Assembly: GCA_050305635.1 (NCBI GenBank) | Contig: JBNLFS010000059.1 | Span: 1 to 64,000, forward strand | Direction of reading: 5' to 3' | DNA: 64,000 nucleotides | From: Thiodiazotropha sp050305635 | GTDB taxonomy: Bacteria > Pseudomonadota > Gammaproteobacteria > Chromatiales > Chromatiaceae | Shown here: positions 1 through 8,278 of the stretch, one piece after another | How positions within the stretch are numbered: position 1 is the stretch's first letter | How the letters are laid out: each line of letters begins with the position of its first letter | Program-made: the position numbers and the translations under genes | Notes under the pieces: generated by a model | Database searches by the model: none | The model's input: the letters and a program-made list of their open reading frames with translations, nothing else | Told to the model about the DNA's origin: nothing

Positions 1-1
1 T

Positions 2-409
2 GCTGAACCGACGGCATCAGCGGTACTTGCCGATGTGGTGGATGTTGTCCGGGCGATGACCAGCGATCCGGAAAACCGGGTGCCCCATCTGGCGTTCCAA
101 CCTGGGGAGTTGTTCGATCTGACGATCCTGCCCATCGAGGAGGTCGAGTCCGCCTATTACCTGCGTATGCAGGTCGAAGATCAACCGGGCGTAATGGCCC
201 GCATCGCCACCATTCTGGCTGATTCGGGAATCAGTATTGAGGCGATTCAGCAGAAAGAGCCGTCCGAGGGGCGGAGTAGTGTCCCGCTGGTCATGCTGAC
301 CCATGTCGTACTCGAGAAAAAGCTGAATGAAGCCATCGCCGCGATCGAAGCCCTGGACAGTGTGTCCGGCCAGATCATGCGGATTCGTGTGGAACGTCTC
401 GACGGATAA
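2..409 (+). CDS. hom: Homoserine dehydrogenase, C-terminal part (partial at window edge)
   Basis: Reduces aspartate semialdehyde to homoserine, the branch point to threonine and methionine. The open frame enters the window at base 2 with the typical GAxAEPTASAV-type segment (AEPTASAVLADVVDVV is visible), so the NAD-binding and catalytic domains lie upstream of the window. From about base 155 onward it encodes a C-terminal ACT domain (YYLRMQVEDQPGVMARIATIL, then a second half ending in IRVERLDG), the usual site for threonine feedback control. The stop at 407-409 is followed 48 bases later by threonine synthase in the same direction, so the two probably form a threonine operon. The assignment rests on the ACT domain, the upstream motif and the neighbour. 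Confidence 0.93.
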   Translation, partial: AEPTASAVLADVVDVVRAMTSDPENRVPHLAFQPGELFDLTILPIEEVESAYYLRMQVEDQPGVMARIATILADSGISIEAIQQKEPSEGRSSVPLVMLTHVVLEKKLNEAIAAIEALDSVSGQIMRIRVERLDG

Positions 410-457
410 TTTTCAATCTCACCCACCGGGTGAAACGCATTTTGAGGTTTTTTTATC

Positions 458-1600
458 ATGCCATTCCGACCCCGTTACACAGGATTGATTGACCGTTATC
501 GCGACCGCCTGCCGGTACACGACGACACCCGCATCATCAGCCTGGGTGAGGGTAATACCCCGCTGATCCGCCTCCACAACATCCCCAGCCAGCTGGGCAA
601 GGATGTGGACATTTATGTCAAATACGAGGGTTTGAATCCGACCGGTTCCTTCAAGGACCGGGGCATGACCATGGCGGTGACCAAGGCAGTGGAAGAGGGC
701 AGCCGTGCGATTATCTGCGCATCTACGGGTAACACCTCCGCGGCGGCGGCGGCTTATGCCTCCCGCGCGGGCATTACCGCTTTCGTGGTGATACCCGATG
801 GCAAGATCGCCATGGGCAAGTTGGCTCAGGCGATGATGTACGGCGCCATCACCATTCAGATCCGGGGGAATTTTGATGACGGTATGCAGTTGGTCAAAGA
901 GGTGGCGGAACACGCCCCGGTGACCATCGTCAACTCCATTAATCCCTATCGTCTGCAGGGTCAGAAGACCGCGGCATTCGAAATCGTCGAGGAGCTGGGG
1001 CATGCTCCGGATTATCACTGCCTGCCGGTCGGCAATGCCGGCAACATCACCGCACACTGGATCGGCTACTGCGAGTACAGCTGTACCGCCGGCGATCATG
1101 TGACCGAGGCCTGTGCCTACTGCGGCGGCCAGTGCAAGTTCGCAGGCGGCGCGATCACCGGCAAACGGCCGAAGATGATCGGCTACCAGGCTGCCGGCTC
1201 CGCACCGTTCATGCGCGGTGGCCCCGTGAAGGATCCGGAGACCGTGGCCACGGCGATTCGGATCGGTAATCCCCAATCCTGGAATCAGGCCTGGAAGGTT
1301 CAGCAGGAATCCGGTGGCTGGTTCGACGAATGTCGCGATGAGGAGATTCTGGCGGCCCAGAAACTGCTGGCGGAGCAGGAGGGTATCTTCTGCGAACCCG
1401 CATCCGCGACCTCTCTGGCAGGCGCCATGCGTGACATCAAGTCCGGCAAGATTCCCGAGGGCTCGAGTATCGTCTGTACCCTGACCGGTAATGGCTTGAA
1501 GGATCCGGATACCGCGATACAGCAGTCCACGTCACCTGTGATCACTATCGATGCCGAACTGGATGCCGTGAAACGCTCGATCCTGGATAACATGGTGTAA
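458..1600 (+). CDS. thrC: Threonine synthase
   Basis: PLP enzyme converting O-phosphohomoserine to threonine in the cytoplasm. The 380-residue protein has the PLP lysine in NPTGSFKDRGM, the substrate segment ASTGNTSAAAAAYASRAG, a glycine-rich phosphate loop at LPVGNAGN and a C-terminal LTGNGLKDP. The length fits the short bacterial class. Odd feature: right after GNAGNITAHWIGY there is an insertion containing Cys205, Cys209, Cys219, Cys222 and Cys226 (C-x9-C-x2-C-x3-C for the last four), which looks like a metal-binding knuckle and is absent from the threonine synthases I know. The frame continues normally on both sides, so this is not a frameshift. It follows hom by 48 bases. Confidence 0.95.
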   Translation: MPFRPRYTGLIDRYRDRLPVHDDTRIISLGEGNTPLIRLHNIPSQLGKDVDIYVKYEGLNPTGSFKDRGMTMAVTKAVEEGSRAIICASTGNTSAAAAAYASRAGITAFVVIPDGKIAMGKLAQAMMYGAITIQIRGNFDDGMQLVKEVAEHAPVTIVNSINPYRLQGQKTAAFEIVEELGHAPDYHCLPVGNAGNITAHWIGYCEYSCTAGDHVTEACAYCGGQCKFAGGAITGKRPKMIGYQAAGSAPFMRGGPVKDPETVATAIRIGNPQSWNQAWKVQQESGGWFDECRDEEILAAQKLLAEQEGIFCEPASATSLAGAMRDIKSGKIPEGSSIVCTLTGNGLKDPDTAIQQSTSPVITIDAELDAVKRSILDNMV

Positions 1601-1618
1601 TCCGTTTTCCTGCCCGGC

Positions 1619-2635
1619 ATGGGGAGACGCGTCGATCTGCTGATACCCGGTCTTGCCTGGGAAGACGGGCTGCAGGAACTGGGTGGTACCGAACCTCGGC
1701 CTGTTCAGTTGGAAGGATTGCTGGGCCGGGCGCGGCGCCGGTCAATGTCTGCCAAGGACCTGACCGAAACGCTTTTTCAGGCCTTTGGGATTACCGCTTC
1801 ATCCGGTCGGGATCTGCCTTCCGGTGCGCTGATCAGTCTTGCTCTGGGCAAGCATCCAGGCGCTGAGGTGCGCGCTCTGGCAACACCGGTTCATCTGCTA
1901 ACGGACCGTGACCGGTTACTGTTGATCAGACATGAATCCGGTTCTCTGTCGGAGATCGATGTGGCGCGGCTCACTGAAGCGTTCAATAGCCATTTTTCCA
2001 CCGACGGCATGCGTCTCGATCCGCTCACCTGCGGGCAATGGATTTTGACGCTTCCCGAGCTACCGGATATCACCACATCGAATCTTGAGCAGGTGACCGG
2101 CAGACATATCGAACCCTATCTGCCGAGCGGACCGGAGGCTGTGTCTTGGCATCGGTTTCTGAATGAAATTCAAATGTTGTTTTTTCAGAGTGATGTCAAT
2201 CAGCAACGAGGCCTCGATGGTCTGCTGCCGGTCAACGCGATCTGGGTTTCCGGACTAGGCTGCCTGCCAGAGGTTCGATCCGCTTATCGCAAGGTCTTTG
2301 CGGACGTTCCTCTCGCCATGGGCCTGGCTGATCGGGCAGGTATCGCCTGCGACCCTGAGTACCGCTTCCAGGCGCAGCAACCCTGGTCTGATGGCGCCTA
2401 TCTGGTTGTGATGAGCGAGATGATGGATGCAGAAATTGATGTTCAAAAAGAGGCCTGGATGGGTGCTGTGGCGCGGATCGAACAGCGGCTCCAGGAATTG
2501 ATCGAGATTCTCGATCAACGGGGGGACAGGATTAATCTGTACACCTGTGATGGCCGTTGTTTCGAAGCCCGGGCTCAATCAGGACTCCTGGATCGGTTCA
2601 GACCGCGTAAAAGGCTCGATCAACGGCTTCGATGA
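1619..2635 (+). CDS. RpfE-type regulatory/phosphoglycerate-mutase-like protein
   Basis: A 338-residue cytoplasmic protein of the family annotated as 'regulatory protein RpfE type' or 'cofactor-independent phosphoglycerate mutase-like' in gammaproteobacteria. Visible family features are the opening VDLLIPGLAW, the metal or phosphate-like segment TCGQWILTLPELPD and NAIWVSGLGCLPEV near residue 210. No full catalytic set of a phosphoglycerate mutase can be seen, so the enzymatic label should not be trusted. The gene starts 18 bases after thrC and likely shares its transcript. The start ATG was chosen because it directly precedes the conserved VDLLIPGL strand. Molecular function is unknown. Confidence 0.75.
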   Translation: MGRRVDLLIPGLAWEDGLQELGGTEPRPVQLEGLLGRARRRSMSAKDLTETLFQAFGITASSGRDLPSGALISLALGKHPGAEVRALATPVHLLTDRDRLLLIRHESGSLSEIDVARLTEAFNSHFSTDGMRLDPLTCGQWILTLPELPDITTSNLEQVTGRHIEPYLPSGPEAVSWHRFLNEIQMLFFQSDVNQQRGLDGLLPVNAIWVSGLGCLPEVRSAYRKVFADVPLAMGLADRAGIACDPEYRFQAQQPWSDGAYLVVMSEMMDAEIDVQKEAWMGAVARIEQRLQELIEILDQRGDRINLYTCDGRCFEARAQSGLLDRFRPRKRLDQRLR

Positions 2636-2669
2636 TCACCGGAAAGCCCCCTGATTTAGTAAGCAGACC

Positions 2670-4241
2670 ATGAACCCATCGACTCAAATACAAAGCGCAT
2701 TGTCTACCGGGCTCGTACTGTTTCTCAGCCTGGTGGTGCTGACGCTCGTCTACTCCAGCACCGCCATGAGTCTTTATACGGGTTGGATTGCGGACAACAG
2801 TCTGCAATCCCATGGATTATTGCTGCTGCCCCTTTCCATCTACCTGTTGGCTCGGGAGTGGTATGTCACTCGATGGAATTTGGTGATTGCCTATCGACCG
2901 ATCTACTGGGTCGCTCTGTTACTCGTCTCCATGGCGTGGCTGCTCACGGATATCGCGAAGATTCAACTGCTGTCCCAGGTCACGCTGATTCTGATCCTTT
3001 GGCTGACACTGGTGGCCCTATTCGGCCTAACCCGCAGCTTGCGCATGGGATTTCCGATACTCATCCTGCTGAGTACGACGTCCGGGTGGTCGGTGCTGGC
3101 ACAGCCGCTCCAAGAACCCACCGCCTATGTGGTCAATCAGATGTTGCACCTGACCGGGTATGTCTCTTTCCAGGAAGGCTATACGATCAGCATTCCTGAG
3201 GGGGTCTTTGAGGTGGGTGATACCTGCAGCGGTCTGCGATATCAGATCGCGGCGTTGACCCTGGCACTGATCTACAGCTTCATTTCGGGCTACGCCTGGT
3301 TCAGGGGGGCGGTTTTCCTGGCGCTGGCCTCCGGGGTCGCGTTTCTCTCCAATTCGGTGCGCATTTACATTGTGGTGTTGTCCGGTCATTACACACAGAT
3401 GACCCACAGTCTGCTGACGGATCACATTTGGCTGGGTTGGGTTGTATTTGCGGTTTGTTTTACCGGCTTCATGTTCCTCACTCAGTGGTTGGATCGGCGT
3501 ATGCCCGTGGTGACGCGGCGCCAGGGGGGAGGAGCGGCAGCATCCATTCACAATGCAAGCGTACGGTCCCTGATGATTGCCGTGATTGTCATCGGATTTG
3601 CGAGCGCTGGCCCACTCTACCGGCAGCTTGTCCATGAGCAGCCACCGGTGGTGGACTTGAATTCGCGTGCCTTTCAATTGCATGACAGCGGTTTGGTCGA
3701 GGTAATCGCCGAAGAGGACTGGGCGCCATTCTGGATCAATCCGGATGTGGTGGTGAACACCCGGTACCAGCTTCCGCAGGGACAAGTTGATTTTTTTGCC
3801 GCCTATTATGCCTACCAGGATCAGGGAAAAGAGGTGGTTAGTGATCTGAATTACGCCTACCCTCGTGGAGAGTGGCAAACCGAGGCATCCAGGGATGTGA
3901 CATTTTCACTCCCAGGAGGCCGTAATTTCCCCGTGAAGGAGACGCGAATTTCCCGGATAATGGGTAGTAAAAGGGTACTCTGGAGCTGGTACTATATAGG
4001 GGGATATGTGACCTCAAGTCCGTTGCAGGCGAAACTGCTGAGTATGGTAAGCGGACTCAAGGGGCGAAGTGATGCCGCGGTGGTGGTGATTTCGACCGCC
4101 GGAGCGGGGCCGCACGATGAGATGCGAAGGGTATTGCAAACATTTGTCGAGCAAGCGATCGGAGAGATCGAGTATCGGTTTCGTGAACGGGCCCCTGACA
4201 CCGCCACCCGTTCCGGTGATTCCAGATGGGGCGAACAGTGA
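2670..4241 (+). CDS. xrtA: Exosortase A fused to an EpsI-type domain
   Basis: Inner-membrane cysteine protease/transpeptidase that processes PEP-CTERM proteins and is tied to exopolysaccharide production. The first ~290 residues are a polytopic membrane domain with about eight hydrophobic helices. The exosortase catalytic residues are visible as Cys186 in DTCSGLR, Arg231 in NSVRIYI and His252 in LLTDHIW. After a further membrane helix near residues 300-318, residues ~320-500 form a periplasmic EpsI/DUF3485 domain (RLVHEQPPVVDL through a C-terminal IGEIEYRFRER). The 523-residue length matches the XrtA-EpsI fusion. Neighbours (deacetylase, two exosortase hydrolases, FemAB) are the standard XrtA partners. 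No PEP-CTERM substrate is encoded in the window. Confidence 0.93.
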   Translation: MNPSTQIQSALSTGLVLFLSLVVLTLVYSSTAMSLYTGWIADNSLQSHGLLLLPLSIYLLAREWYVTRWNLVIAYRPIYWVALLLVSMAWLLTDIAKIQLLSQVTLILILWLTLVALFGLTRSLRMGFPILILLSTTSGWSVLAQPLQEPTAYVVNQMLHLTGYVSFQEGYTISIPEGVFEVGDTCSGLRYQIAALTLALIYSFISGYAWFRGAVFLALASGVAFLSNSVRIYIVVLSGHYTQMTHSLLTDHIWLGWVVFAVCFTGFMFLTQWLDRRMPVVTRRQGGGAAASIHNASVRSLMIAVIVIGFASAGPLYRQLVHEQPPVVDLNSRAFQLHDSGLVEVIAEEDWAPFWINPDVVVNTRYQLPQGQVDFFAAYYAYQDQGKEVVSDLNYAYPRGEWQTEASRDVTFSLPGGRNFPVKETRISRIMGSKRVLWSWYYIGGYVTSSPLQAKLLSMVSGLKGRSDAAVVVISTAGAGPHDEMRRVLQTFVEQAIGEIEYRFRERAPDTATRSGDSRWGEQ

Positions 4242-4248
4242 AACACCT

Positions 4249-5145
4249 ATGACAGATTCTCCAGTAAAAATCAGCCAACGAACGCTTGCCTCTGGTGAGA
4301 TGCTCAATGCCATGACCGTGGATGTGGAGGACTACTATCAGGTATCCGCGTTCGCGAAACAGGTGACGAAAGATGACTGGGAAAATTTTGAGTCCCGGGT
4401 TGAGAGGAACACCCATCGCATTCTCGATATCTTTGACGAAAGCGCGATCAAGGCCACCTTCTTTGTGCTCGGGTGGGTTGCAGAGCGGCATGTTGGGTTG
4501 ATTCGCGAAATTTCCCAGAGAGGGCATGAAGTTGCCTGTCACGGCTACAGCCACGATCTGATCTATCGACAAACTCCGGAGATATTTCTGCAAGAGACCT
4601 CGATGTCGAAACGGGTGCTTGAGGACATTGTCGGTCAACCAGTGAAAGGCTATCGTGCCGCCAGCTACTCCATTACCCAGCAGTCCCTGTGGGCGCTGGA
4701 CATATTGTGTGATTTGGGTTTTGTTTATGATTCAAGCATATTTCCCATCATGCATGACCGCTACGGCATACCCGGCGCAAAGACCGTTCCGCATCTGTAT
4801 GAAACTCAGAAAAATCAGCTTATCGTTGAGTATCCACTCTCCACGGTGGGACTTGGCGGAAGACGATTTCCGATCAGTGGAGGCGGCTATTTCCGGCTCT
4901 TCCCGTACTGGCTGACAAAAGCGGGATTAGGCCGTGTCAACGGGAAGGACCAAGTGCCGTTCATATTTTACATGCACCCCTGGGAGATTGATGAAGGTCA
5001 GCCACGCATCAAATCCAGCAGACTTTCAGAGTTTCGTCACTACAACAATATCGAAAAATTCGAATTCCGCCTGCGACAGTTGATTAAGGATTTTCGCTTT
5101 ACTACGGTTTCGGACGTGTTGCAGCGTCTCGATTTTGCCGTCTAG
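4249..5145 (+). CDS. XrtA-associated polysaccharide deacetylase (NodB homology)
   Basis: Predicted to remove N-acetyl groups from the exopolysaccharide. The NodB domain begins at MTVDVEDYYQ (the metal-binding Asp pair), followed by ATFFVLGWVAER, the metal site HEVACHGYSHD and RAASYSITQ. The tail FIFYMHPWEID with the downstream DUF3473-like end is typical of the XrtA-linked subgroup. No signal peptide is seen. The frame is open upstream to 4117, but an in-frame ATG at 4249 gives only a short gap after the exosortase stop (4241) and avoids a 125-base overlap. A later ATG at 4300 lies directly before the conserved strand and is the alternative. Confidence 0.9.
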   Translation: MTDSPVKISQRTLASGEMLNAMTVDVEDYYQVSAFAKQVTKDDWENFESRVERNTHRILDIFDESAIKATFFVLGWVAERHVGLIREISQRGHEVACHGYSHDLIYRQTPEIFLQETSMSKRVLEDIVGQPVKGYRAASYSITQQSLWALDILCDLGFVYDSSIFPIMHDRYGIPGAKTVPHLYETQKNQLIVEYPLSTVGLGGRRFPISGGGYFRLFPYWLTKAGLGRVNGKDQVPFIFYMHPWEIDEGQPRIKSSRLSEFRHYNNIEKFEFRLRQLIKDFRFTTVSDVLQRLDFAV

Positions 5146-5156
5146 AGAAACTCGTC

Positions 5157-5744
5157 GTGGTAGACAAGCAGTCGGTTTTATATCTGCCGCGCAGGTTAGT
5201 CCAAGCGGTATTGAGGAGATTCCGTCATTGGCATCTAGTGCGGTCCGCCCGTGTACACAGCCAAGCGGTTATGCATTCGGTAAGTCCGGTACATCGGATA
5301 CTGGTTTTGTGTTACGGCAATATTTACCGAAGCCCTCTGGTCGCCTACCTGTTGAACGAGCAGTCACAGGTCGAGGGGCTTGAGGTCAGATCTGCAGGGT
5401 TTTTCGATAAACAGGGGCGTCAATGTGCTGAAGATTACCAAACACTCCTGGCTCCCAGAGGCTATGACTTATCCGGGCATCGTTCGCGTAAGATTGATCA
5501 AAAGGACATTGAGTGGGCGGATCTGATTATCATTATGGACCGCAAAAACTGGGATCTGCTGCATGAGATGAGCGCCGAGGGATTAGGCAAGACGGTCTGG
5601 GTCGGCGCTTTTACAAATCATGGATCGGTTGAAGTGATCGATCCCTATGGTCGGGATGAGATGGAAACCCGGTCTGTGATTGAGCAGTTGGAGTCATGTG
5701 TGCAAACGATCCTGGCACAAATCGAGTGTAAGCGAAGCCTGTAA
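5157..5744 (+). CDS. Low-molecular-weight protein-tyrosine phosphatase
   Basis: Wzb/Etp-like phosphatase that usually counteracts a tyrosine autokinase controlling polysaccharide chain length. The P-loop C-x5-R-S is CYGNIYRS and the general-acid loop is VIDPYG near the C-terminus. The GTG at 5157 yields 195 residues with a basic N-terminal extension. An ATG at 5271 gives a 157-residue protein starting just before the P-loop strand (RILVLCYGN), which matches the usual family length, so the GTG start is uncertain. It sits 11 bases after the deacetylase stop. No cognate BY-kinase lies in the window. Confidence 0.9.
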   Translation: MVDKQSVLYLPRRLVQAVLRRFRHWHLVRSARVHSQAVMHSVSPVHRILVLCYGNIYRSPLVAYLLNEQSQVEGLEVRSAGFFDKQGRQCAEDYQTLLAPRGYDLSGHRSRKIDQKDIEWADLIIIMDRKNWDLLHEMSAEGLGKTVWVGAFTNHGSVEVIDPYGRDEMETRSVIEQLESCVQTILAQIECKRSL

Positions 5745-5879
5745 CCAGAGGTCGTTATTATTTTTGTGTTCTGAGTGAATGGTTCGGTTCTATCATCGCA
5801 TGGAAGCTAGAGTGTCATGCAGTACAGTATCAAATTGTAAATATACATACAGGTTCGGCGGGGATATTTTTCGAAAACT

Positions 5880-6695
5880 ATGAACGAAGAAATCAAATTT
5901 ATCGATTCATCCGGTGAACGGTTGTTCGTTATGGAACATCTGCCTGATGATCCGGCGCCTTCCGGCGCCTATGTATTTGTTCATCCGTTTGCGGAGGAGA
6001 AGTTGTGGAGCCATCGTGTCTATGTCACAACAGCCAGAGCCTTATGCGAGCGAGGATACCTGGTCCTGCGGTTTGACTTTCGAGGTCATGGGGATAGCGA
6101 TGGTGATTTTATTGACTCCTCGCTGGAAAACCACTACCGGGATATCGAAGCAGGTATCAATCACATCAAGGAACACTATCCAAGCGTTCAGCGTCTGGGC
6201 CTGTTCGGTTTGAGGCTGGGGGCCACATTGGCAGCGCATGTCGCCACTCGAAGGATGGATATCGATTCACTGATTTTTTGGGATCCAATATTGAGTGGGG
6301 AGCGTTATATGCAGGAGATCTTGCGTAGTAATCTTGCTGCGCAGATGGCCGTTAAGGGTAAAGTCGAGGTGACCCGGGAGGATCTCATCGCACAGATGAA
6401 AGCGGGAACCCCGATCAATGTTGAAGGATATTATCTAACATATCCCTATTTTCAGGACTTGTCCTCACTCGATATGACCAACCTGGAATTCGCTCAGAGT
6501 ACCTCCTGTTGTCTGATCCAGGTTGTCAAGAACATAAAGCAACCAATAAACAAACAATATCAGGAGTTTTTTGCGCGGTTCGAACAAAAGTCCCTGCTGG
6601 ACAAGGCAGCGGAGGAACCCTTCTGGAAGGAGATTAAAACCTTCTATGATCGGGCGGATAATCTTCTCGAAGTTACATTGAATTGGTTGGATTGA
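5880..6695 (+). CDS. Exosortase A-associated alpha/beta hydrolase 2
   Basis: Alpha/beta hydrolase of the XrtA-linked 'hydrolase 2' group, 271 residues, cytoplasmic. The fold is visible from VFVHPFAEEKLWSHR (oxyanion region) and LVLRFDFRGHGDSDG. At the position of the nucleophile elbow the sequence reads GLFGLRLGAT, so the usual GxSxG serine is replaced by Arg. This is a known property of the group and suggests a non-hydrolytic or unusual role. It lies 135 bases after the phosphatase and is followed after 3 bases by hydrolase 1, so the pair is co-translated. The natural substrate is unknown. Confidence 0.85.
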   Translation: MNEEIKFIDSSGERLFVMEHLPDDPAPSGAYVFVHPFAEEKLWSHRVYVTTARALCERGYLVLRFDFRGHGDSDGDFIDSSLENHYRDIEAGINHIKEHYPSVQRLGLFGLRLGATLAAHVATRRMDIDSLIFWDPILSGERYMQEILRSNLAAQMAVKGKVEVTREDLIAQMKAGTPINVEGYYLTYPYFQDLSSLDMTNLEFAQSTSCCLIQVVKNIKQPINKQYQEFFARFEQKSLLDKAAEEPFWKEIKTFYDRADNLLEVTLNWLD

Positions 6696-6698
6696 GCC

Positions 6699-7655
6699 AT
6701 GTTGTCGACACCTGTAGCTTTTCAAAACAGAAACGGTCAAAAGCTGTTCGGGATTTTTGAACAACCGGATCGAGCAGATTCAAAAACGACCGTACTTTTG
6801 CTGTCACCAGGCATCAAGATGCGCGTAGGACCTCACCGGATGTACAACAAGTTATCCAGGATACTCGTGAATCATGGGTTGAATGTACTTCGATTCGACT
6901 TTTATGGTTTGGGTGATTCGGAAGGAACAATCGGCGAATCGGTTTTAGTGAATGTGTATAACAGCATTCAGGACGGTCGTTATGTCAATGACACGATTGA
7001 TGCCATGGATTGGCTTTCCCGGACCTATGCTCAGAATGACTTTGTACTGGGAGGACTGTGTGGCGGCGCCATTACGGGTATGCTGGCAGGTTGTGGCGAT
7101 AAGCGTGTGTCGGGTTTGCTGAGTTTGGGATTGATCAATGTATTCGAGGGAGGCGAGGACAACTTCTCCAGATTTGTAACAGACGGCCAATTGAACTCGC
7201 TCAAGGATGGCTATGTTCGAAAACTAAGTGACTGGGAGTCGTGGAAACGGCTCCTGACCTTCAAGAGTGATTTCAGGGTAATCTTCAAAATTTTCACGAA
7301 ACCCCTCAGATTCATAACGAAAAAGTTTAAATCCATGTTTCAGAGTGGTGATGATATATCTGAAACAGAGCTACCGCCTGCGTTGAAAGGAACCAATGCG
7401 AACCCCAAGTTTGCTCCAGCATTCTTTCGGATGGTTAAAGGTGGAAAGAAAATGCTGGTGATATACAGTGAAGCGGATCGATTGTTATGGGAGTTTGAGG
7501 AAAAATTTGAAAATATTTATCGTAGCCAGTTGAAACCCTATCAATCGGAATATCGGGTAATAACAATACCGGATGCGAACCATATCCTGTCCATGAAAGA
7601 GTGGGAGGATGAGATGCATGGCCATGTTGTGGAGTGGCTGAATAATTATTATTGA
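6699..7655 (+). CDS. Exosortase A-associated alpha/beta hydrolase 1
   Basis: Second alpha/beta hydrolase of the XrtA locus, 318 residues. Landmarks are LLLSPGIKMRVGPHRMY, NVLRFDFYGLGDSEG, the nucleophile elbow VLGGLCGGAITG with Cys in place of Ser, and a late His in IPDANHILSMKEWE. Cys in the elbow fits the 'hydrolase 1' group. A basic insertion around residues 185-215 separates core and cap. The gene starts 3 bases after hydrolase 2 and ends before a 623-base spacer. Substrate unknown. A role in acyl or glycan modification tied to PEP-CTERM processing is inference from context. Confidence 0.85.
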   Translation: MLSTPVAFQNRNGQKLFGIFEQPDRADSKTTVLLLSPGIKMRVGPHRMYNKLSRILVNHGLNVLRFDFYGLGDSEGTIGESVLVNVYNSIQDGRYVNDTIDAMDWLSRTYAQNDFVLGGLCGGAITGMLAGCGDKRVSGLLSLGLINVFEGGEDNFSRFVTDGQLNSLKDGYVRKLSDWESWKRLLTFKSDFRVIFKIFTKPLRFITKKFKSMFQSGDDISETELPPALKGTNANPKFAPAFFRMVKGGKKMLVIYSEADRLLWEFEEKFENIYRSQLKPYQSEYRVITIPDANHILSMKEWEDEMHGHVVEWLNNYY

Positions 7656-8278
7656 TAAGTCTGGAAATATTCTGAATCTAGGGTCTGCTAAGATTGATAA
7701 AAATCAGCTGTGCAGAAAGGGTATAACATGGTGCTGATCCGATTAGCGCCATATCAATATACTTTGAGGCAATCACCTTACCCGGAATATCCGAATCCGT
7801 TTACGTTACTCAGCTAACGAGCCTGACAACCCGATAGCGGCGAAATGCAGCGGTATGGATTCACAAGCTGTATGGGTGCGGTTATCTGAGAATTACCATG
7901 CCAGGGCGTGGCATGGTTATCATGCGACAGATCCTGTTGTAACCACCGGTTTCGCACAGTTATTCTGATGGCCATTCCTCAAACCGGAAGATGGGGTTAG
8001 TAATCGCTCCTACTTGACCCCCCCCATATGTCTTGTTTCCCTGTGAGTGGACGGCTATGTTCAATTTGGTTGCCATATCGAAAACGAGGGAAGTAGATTC
8101 GCATTCTGCGGACAGATTAGTGCCCTGTGAATATCTAAAAACAACGGTAAATCAATGGCATATGCCTATTATTTAAGAAATCCGGGTTGGTTAATACGTC
8201 GTTTGAGGTAATATGCAATCCTAATCGGTGGCATTTTACCTCAGTGGGCAGGACATATGCCTTACGCTCCGTTTTTAG
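7656..8278. other. Non-coding spacer in the EPS cluster with hairpins
   Basis: No convincing gene is seen on either strand. The spacer holds a perfect 9-bp inverted repeat with a 5-base loop (7895-7917, ACCATGCCA and TGGCATGGT) without a U-run. It also holds a second inverted repeat, TGAGGTAA at 8204-8211 against TTACCTCA at 8236-8243, just upstream of the glycosyltransferase start at 8279. The latter could be an operator or part of the 5' untranslated leader. The AT-rich character changes here compared with the upstream genes. Confidence 0.5.

Noticed and set aside
7895..7925. Sigma-54 promoter candidate (TGGCATGGTTATCATGC)
   Set aside because: The GG to GC spacing does not fit the required 10 bases; the motif is part of a 9-bp hairpin.
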